Shown one piece after another: positions 13,358 through 15,199 of a DNA stretch of 15,199 nt. This DNA is from JBLNDG01 sp050261415. Its GTDB lineage: Bacteria; Bacillota; Clostridia; Lutisporales; Lutisporaceae. A model generated the notes under the pieces. The model saw nothing but the letters and a program-made list of their open reading frames with translations, was not told the DNA's origin and ran no database searches. The stretch is taken from NCBI GenBank assembly GCA_050261415.1, contig JBLNDG010000027.1, forward strand, positions 1-15,199, written 5' to 3'. Positions within the stretch are counted from its first letter, which is position 1; each line of letters starts with the position of its first letter. Made by a program: the position numbers and the translations under genes.

Positions 13358-15052
13358 CTAAGCCTGTTCAAAAGTGACCCTGAGCATCTCTTCGGTAGTG
13401 GTAACACCATCAATTACAAGCTTCATAGCGTTTTGCCTCAGTGTAACCATTCCTTCGTCCCTCATTGAATAATCTCTAAGCTCGTCTGTTGTAGCTTTTC
13501 TTTCAATCAATGTCCTGTGCTTCTTGGTAATCGGCATTATTTCAAAAATCGCGGTTCTTCCCTTATATCCGCTGCCTCCGCAGTATTGACAGCCTTTTCC
13601 CTTGTACAGTATCAATTTCTTATCCATGTCATAGCTGTATGCCAGAAGCCTCTTCTCCCATTCTTCTGCTTCATAAGCTTCCTTGCAGTAGCTGCAAACC
13701 TTTCTCACAAGCCTTTGAGCCATAACACCCACAAGTGAAGATGAAACTAGAAAAGGTTCTATCCCCATGTCTATAAGCCTTGTAACAGCTCCCGGGGCAT
13801 CATTTGTATGCAGCGTAGAAAGCACAAGATGTCCTGTAAGAGATGACCTTATTGCTATCTCTGCTGTTTCGCTGTCCCTTATTTCTCCAACCATTATTAT
13901 ATTCGGGTCCTGTCTAAGTATGGACCTCAAACCATTAGCAAAGTTCAATCCCGCTTTTGTATTGACCTGCACCTGGTTTATACCCTCAAGGGTGTACTCT
14001 ACAGGGTCTTCTATTGTTATGATATTCTTGCCTGTGTCATTAAGCTCAGTGAGCATGCTGTACAGTGTTGTTGATTTACCGCTGCCCGTAGGGCCTGTTA
14101 CAAGTATTATACCATAGGGGTTTGCTATGATACTGTTGAATTTTTTTATGTCTTCTTTTCTTAAACCAAGGTTTTCCTTAGAAAAAATGAAGCTCGACTT
14201 GTTAAGTATCCTGATTACTATCTTTTCACCGTATATGGTGGGCAAAGTCGATACCCTGAGATCAATATCCTTGCCGTCAACCTCGGTTTCAATCCGTCCG
14301 TCCTGGGGAAGCCTCTTCTCTGCAATATTCATCTGGGACAATATTTTTATTCTTGCTGCTACTGCAGGCAGTGTCTGCTTGCTCATCTTCATGATTTCCT
14401 GGAGTACGCCGTCAATCCTGTACCTGATTCTGATGTCTTTGTCATAGGGCTCGATGTGTATGTCACTGGCTCCTATCTTAACAGCCTGGTCAATTATGGA
14501 ATTTACAAGCCTTACTGTCGGTGCGCTGTCTACATCACTGCTCTTAAGCTCTTCTGCTTCCTTCTCCAGTATCTTGTATTCCTTTTTAAAATCCTCAACT
14601 GCCCTTTCTGCAGCCCTGCTTCCATAGTACCGCTCGATACATGCATTGATATCGTCAGGTGTAGCGATTACGGGTTTCACATCCATTCCCGAAGCCATCC
14701 TCACATCGTCAAGAGCTATATAGTTAAGAGGATCACTTAGGGCAACAGTCATGAATACTCCATCATTCCGGACAGCAATGAGCTCGTGCTTTCTTGCTAT
14801 ATTCTCGGGAACCAGCTTTACGGATTTTGCATCTATCATGAACTTTTTCAAATCTATCCTTGGAATTCCCAGCTGCGTCTCAAGGATCCTTATTAGCTCT
14901 TCCTGGCTTAGAAAGCCTTCCGATACAAGGACTTCGCCAAGCCTTTTCCCGGTTCTTTTCTGTAGGTTCAGGGCGGCAGCAAGCTGTTCCTCAGTAATCT
15001 GCCGTGAATCAATGAGCAAATCCCCCAGCCTTTTCTTTTTGTTAAAATCCAT
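13358..15052 (-). CDS. pilB: Type IV pilus extension ATPase PilB with N-terminal MshEN c-di-GMP domain
   Basis: A 564-residue assembly ATPase of the usual PilB length. Residues 8-60 hold two tandem MshEN motifs: R8-L-G with Q31, and R37-L-G with Q60, each 24 residues long and 5 residues apart. In MshE-type ATPases this pattern binds cyclic di-GMP. The middle domain has ASDIHIEPY (195-203). The motor has Walker A GPTGSGKST (320-328), the Asp box TIEDPVEY (346-353), Walker B NIIMVGEIRD (384-393) and the His box TGHLVLSTLHTND (406-418). A tetra-cysteine zinc site (C453, C456, C488, C491) is typical of PilB/GspE and absent from PilT. The ATG at 15052 has GAGGGG about 7 bases upstream. It is the first pilus gene, and only 25 bases separate its start from a strong hairpin. 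Confidence 0.97.
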   Translation of the reverse strand: MDFNKKKRLGDLLIDSRQITEEQLAAALNLQKRTGKRLGEVLVSEGFLSQEELIRILETQLGIPRIDLKKFMIDAKSVKLVPENIARKHELIAVRNDGVFMTVALSDPLNYIALDDVRMASGMDVKPVIATPDDINACIERYYGSRAAERAVEDFKKEYKILEKEAEELKSSDVDSAPTVRLVNSIIDQAVKIGASDIHIEPYDKDIRIRYRIDGVLQEIMKMSKQTLPAVAARIKILSQMNIAEKRLPQDGRIETEVDGKDIDLRVSTLPTIYGEKIVIRILNKSSFIFSKENLGLRKEDIKKFNSIIANPYGIILVTGPTGSGKSTTLYSMLTELNDTGKNIITIEDPVEYTLEGINQVQVNTKAGLNFANGLRSILRQDPNIIMVGEIRDSETAEIAIRSSLTGHLVLSTLHTNDAPGAVTRLIDMGIEPFLVSSSLVGVMAQRLVRKVCSYCKEAYEAEEWEKRLLAYSYDMDKKLILYKGKGCQYCGGSGYKGRTAIFEIMPITKKHRTLIERKATTDELRDYSMRDEGMVTLRQNAMKLVIDGVTTTEEMLRVTFEQA

Positions 15053-15077
15053 TTATATCCCCTCGTGTACTGATTTG

Positions 15078-15122
15078 AAAAAGGAGCTGTCGCACTAAAT
15101 AATTAGTGCACAGCTCCTTTTT
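15078..15122. terminator. Strong hairpin just upstream of pilB (terminator, attenuator or insertion-sequence end)
   Basis: Arms 15078-15090 and 15110-15122 pair over 13 bp, and 15092-15098 with 15103-15109 pair over 7 bp, interrupted by a single bulged C at 15091, with a 4-base loop. A runs and T runs flank both sides, so it could terminate in either direction. It ends 26 bases before the pilB ATG. No promoter fits between it and pilB, so pilB transcription must either cross it or depend on something unusual. The GCTGTCGCAC/GTGC-type sequence also resembles hairpins at the ends of IS1182-like elements. Confidence 0.75.
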
Positions 15123-15199
15123 ACTGCAAACAAATAAACCCCAAACTTCGAAAAGTAAGGGATTTATGGTAAAATTAATGTATGACAAAAAACATTAAC
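15123..15199 (+). mobile_element. Possible end of an insertion sequence with the start of a plus-strand gene (partial)
   Basis: On the plus strand TTCGAA, a 17-base spacer and TAAAAT (15170-15175, preceded by TATGG) form a weak promoter with an extended -10. An ATG at 15182 opens the frame MTKNIN up to the window edge. Together with the preceding hairpin this resembles, from memory, the left end of IS1182-type elements, whose transposase starts close to the end. Only six codons are visible, there is no clear ribosome binding site, and the target duplication cannot be checked, so this is a tentative call. It could equally be the start of an unrelated divergent gene. Confidence 0.3.

Noticed and set aside
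13767..14117. 116-codon plus-strand open frame opposite pilB
   Set aside because: Antisense to the Walker and His boxes of PilB; composition reflects the opposite codons.
15123..15199. c-di-GMP riboswitch upstream of pilB
   Set aside because: Looked for because PilB and ComFB point to c-di-GMP, but the 77 visible bases show no aptamer-like structure; any aptamer would have to lie beyond the window.
1..15199. CRISPR arrays, tRNA or rRNA genes
   Set aside because: No regularly spaced direct repeats and no tRNA- or rRNA-like conserved stretches were seen on reading both strands.

Overview
The window looks like a chromosomal segment of a spore-forming, low-GC, monoderm Clostridia species. The evidence is a spoIIIAA gene, a classic aroQ / Xaa-Pro peptidase / efp / spoIIIAA neighbourhood, AGGAGG-type ribosome binding sites, and a type IV pilus locus without the outer-membrane genes pilP and pilQ. 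One pilin carries an X2 module of the kind found in clostridial cellulosomal scaffoldins and cellulases, so a plant-fibre-degrading relative (Ruminiclostridium / Acetivibrio-like) is likely. That placement is inference. Every well-supported gene lies on the minus strand, so transcription runs from high to low coordinates.

Right part (about 15050 down to 4670): a compact type IV pilus operon. In transcription order it encodes the extension ATPase PilB, the retraction ATPase PilT, the platform protein PilC, a stand-alone zinc/methylase half of a prepilin peptidase, PilM, PilN, PilO, a stand-alone A24 peptidase half, a ComFB-family protein, a PilV-like minor pilin, a PilX-like minor pilin and a 600-residue multidomain prepilin. 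Genes overlap or are separated by at most about 25 bases. Two proteins connect the machine to cyclic di-GMP: PilB has a tandem MshEN motif, and ComFB-family proteins are known c-di-GMP receptors. No ordinary major pilin is present. A strong hairpin sits 26 bases upstream of pilB, and what follows may be the end of an insertion sequence reading the other way.

Middle (4652 down to 2184): an endonuclease IV-like TIM-barrel gene sits 15 bases behind the pilus operon. It is followed by type II 3-dehydroquinate dehydratase (aroQ, shikimate pathway), overlapping an M24 Xaa-Pro aminopeptidase. A promoter candidate precedes aroQ.

Left part (2000 down to 1): elongation factor P with its own promoter candidate, a small acidic zinc-ribbon protein of the CD1247 N-terminal-domain family ending in a strong terminator, and the first 243 codons of spoIIIAA behind a SigE-like promoter.

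The points most worth following up are the prepilin fused to a cellulosome-type X2 module and a beta-helix tip domain, the prepilin peptidase split into two distant genes, and the double c-di-GMP input.
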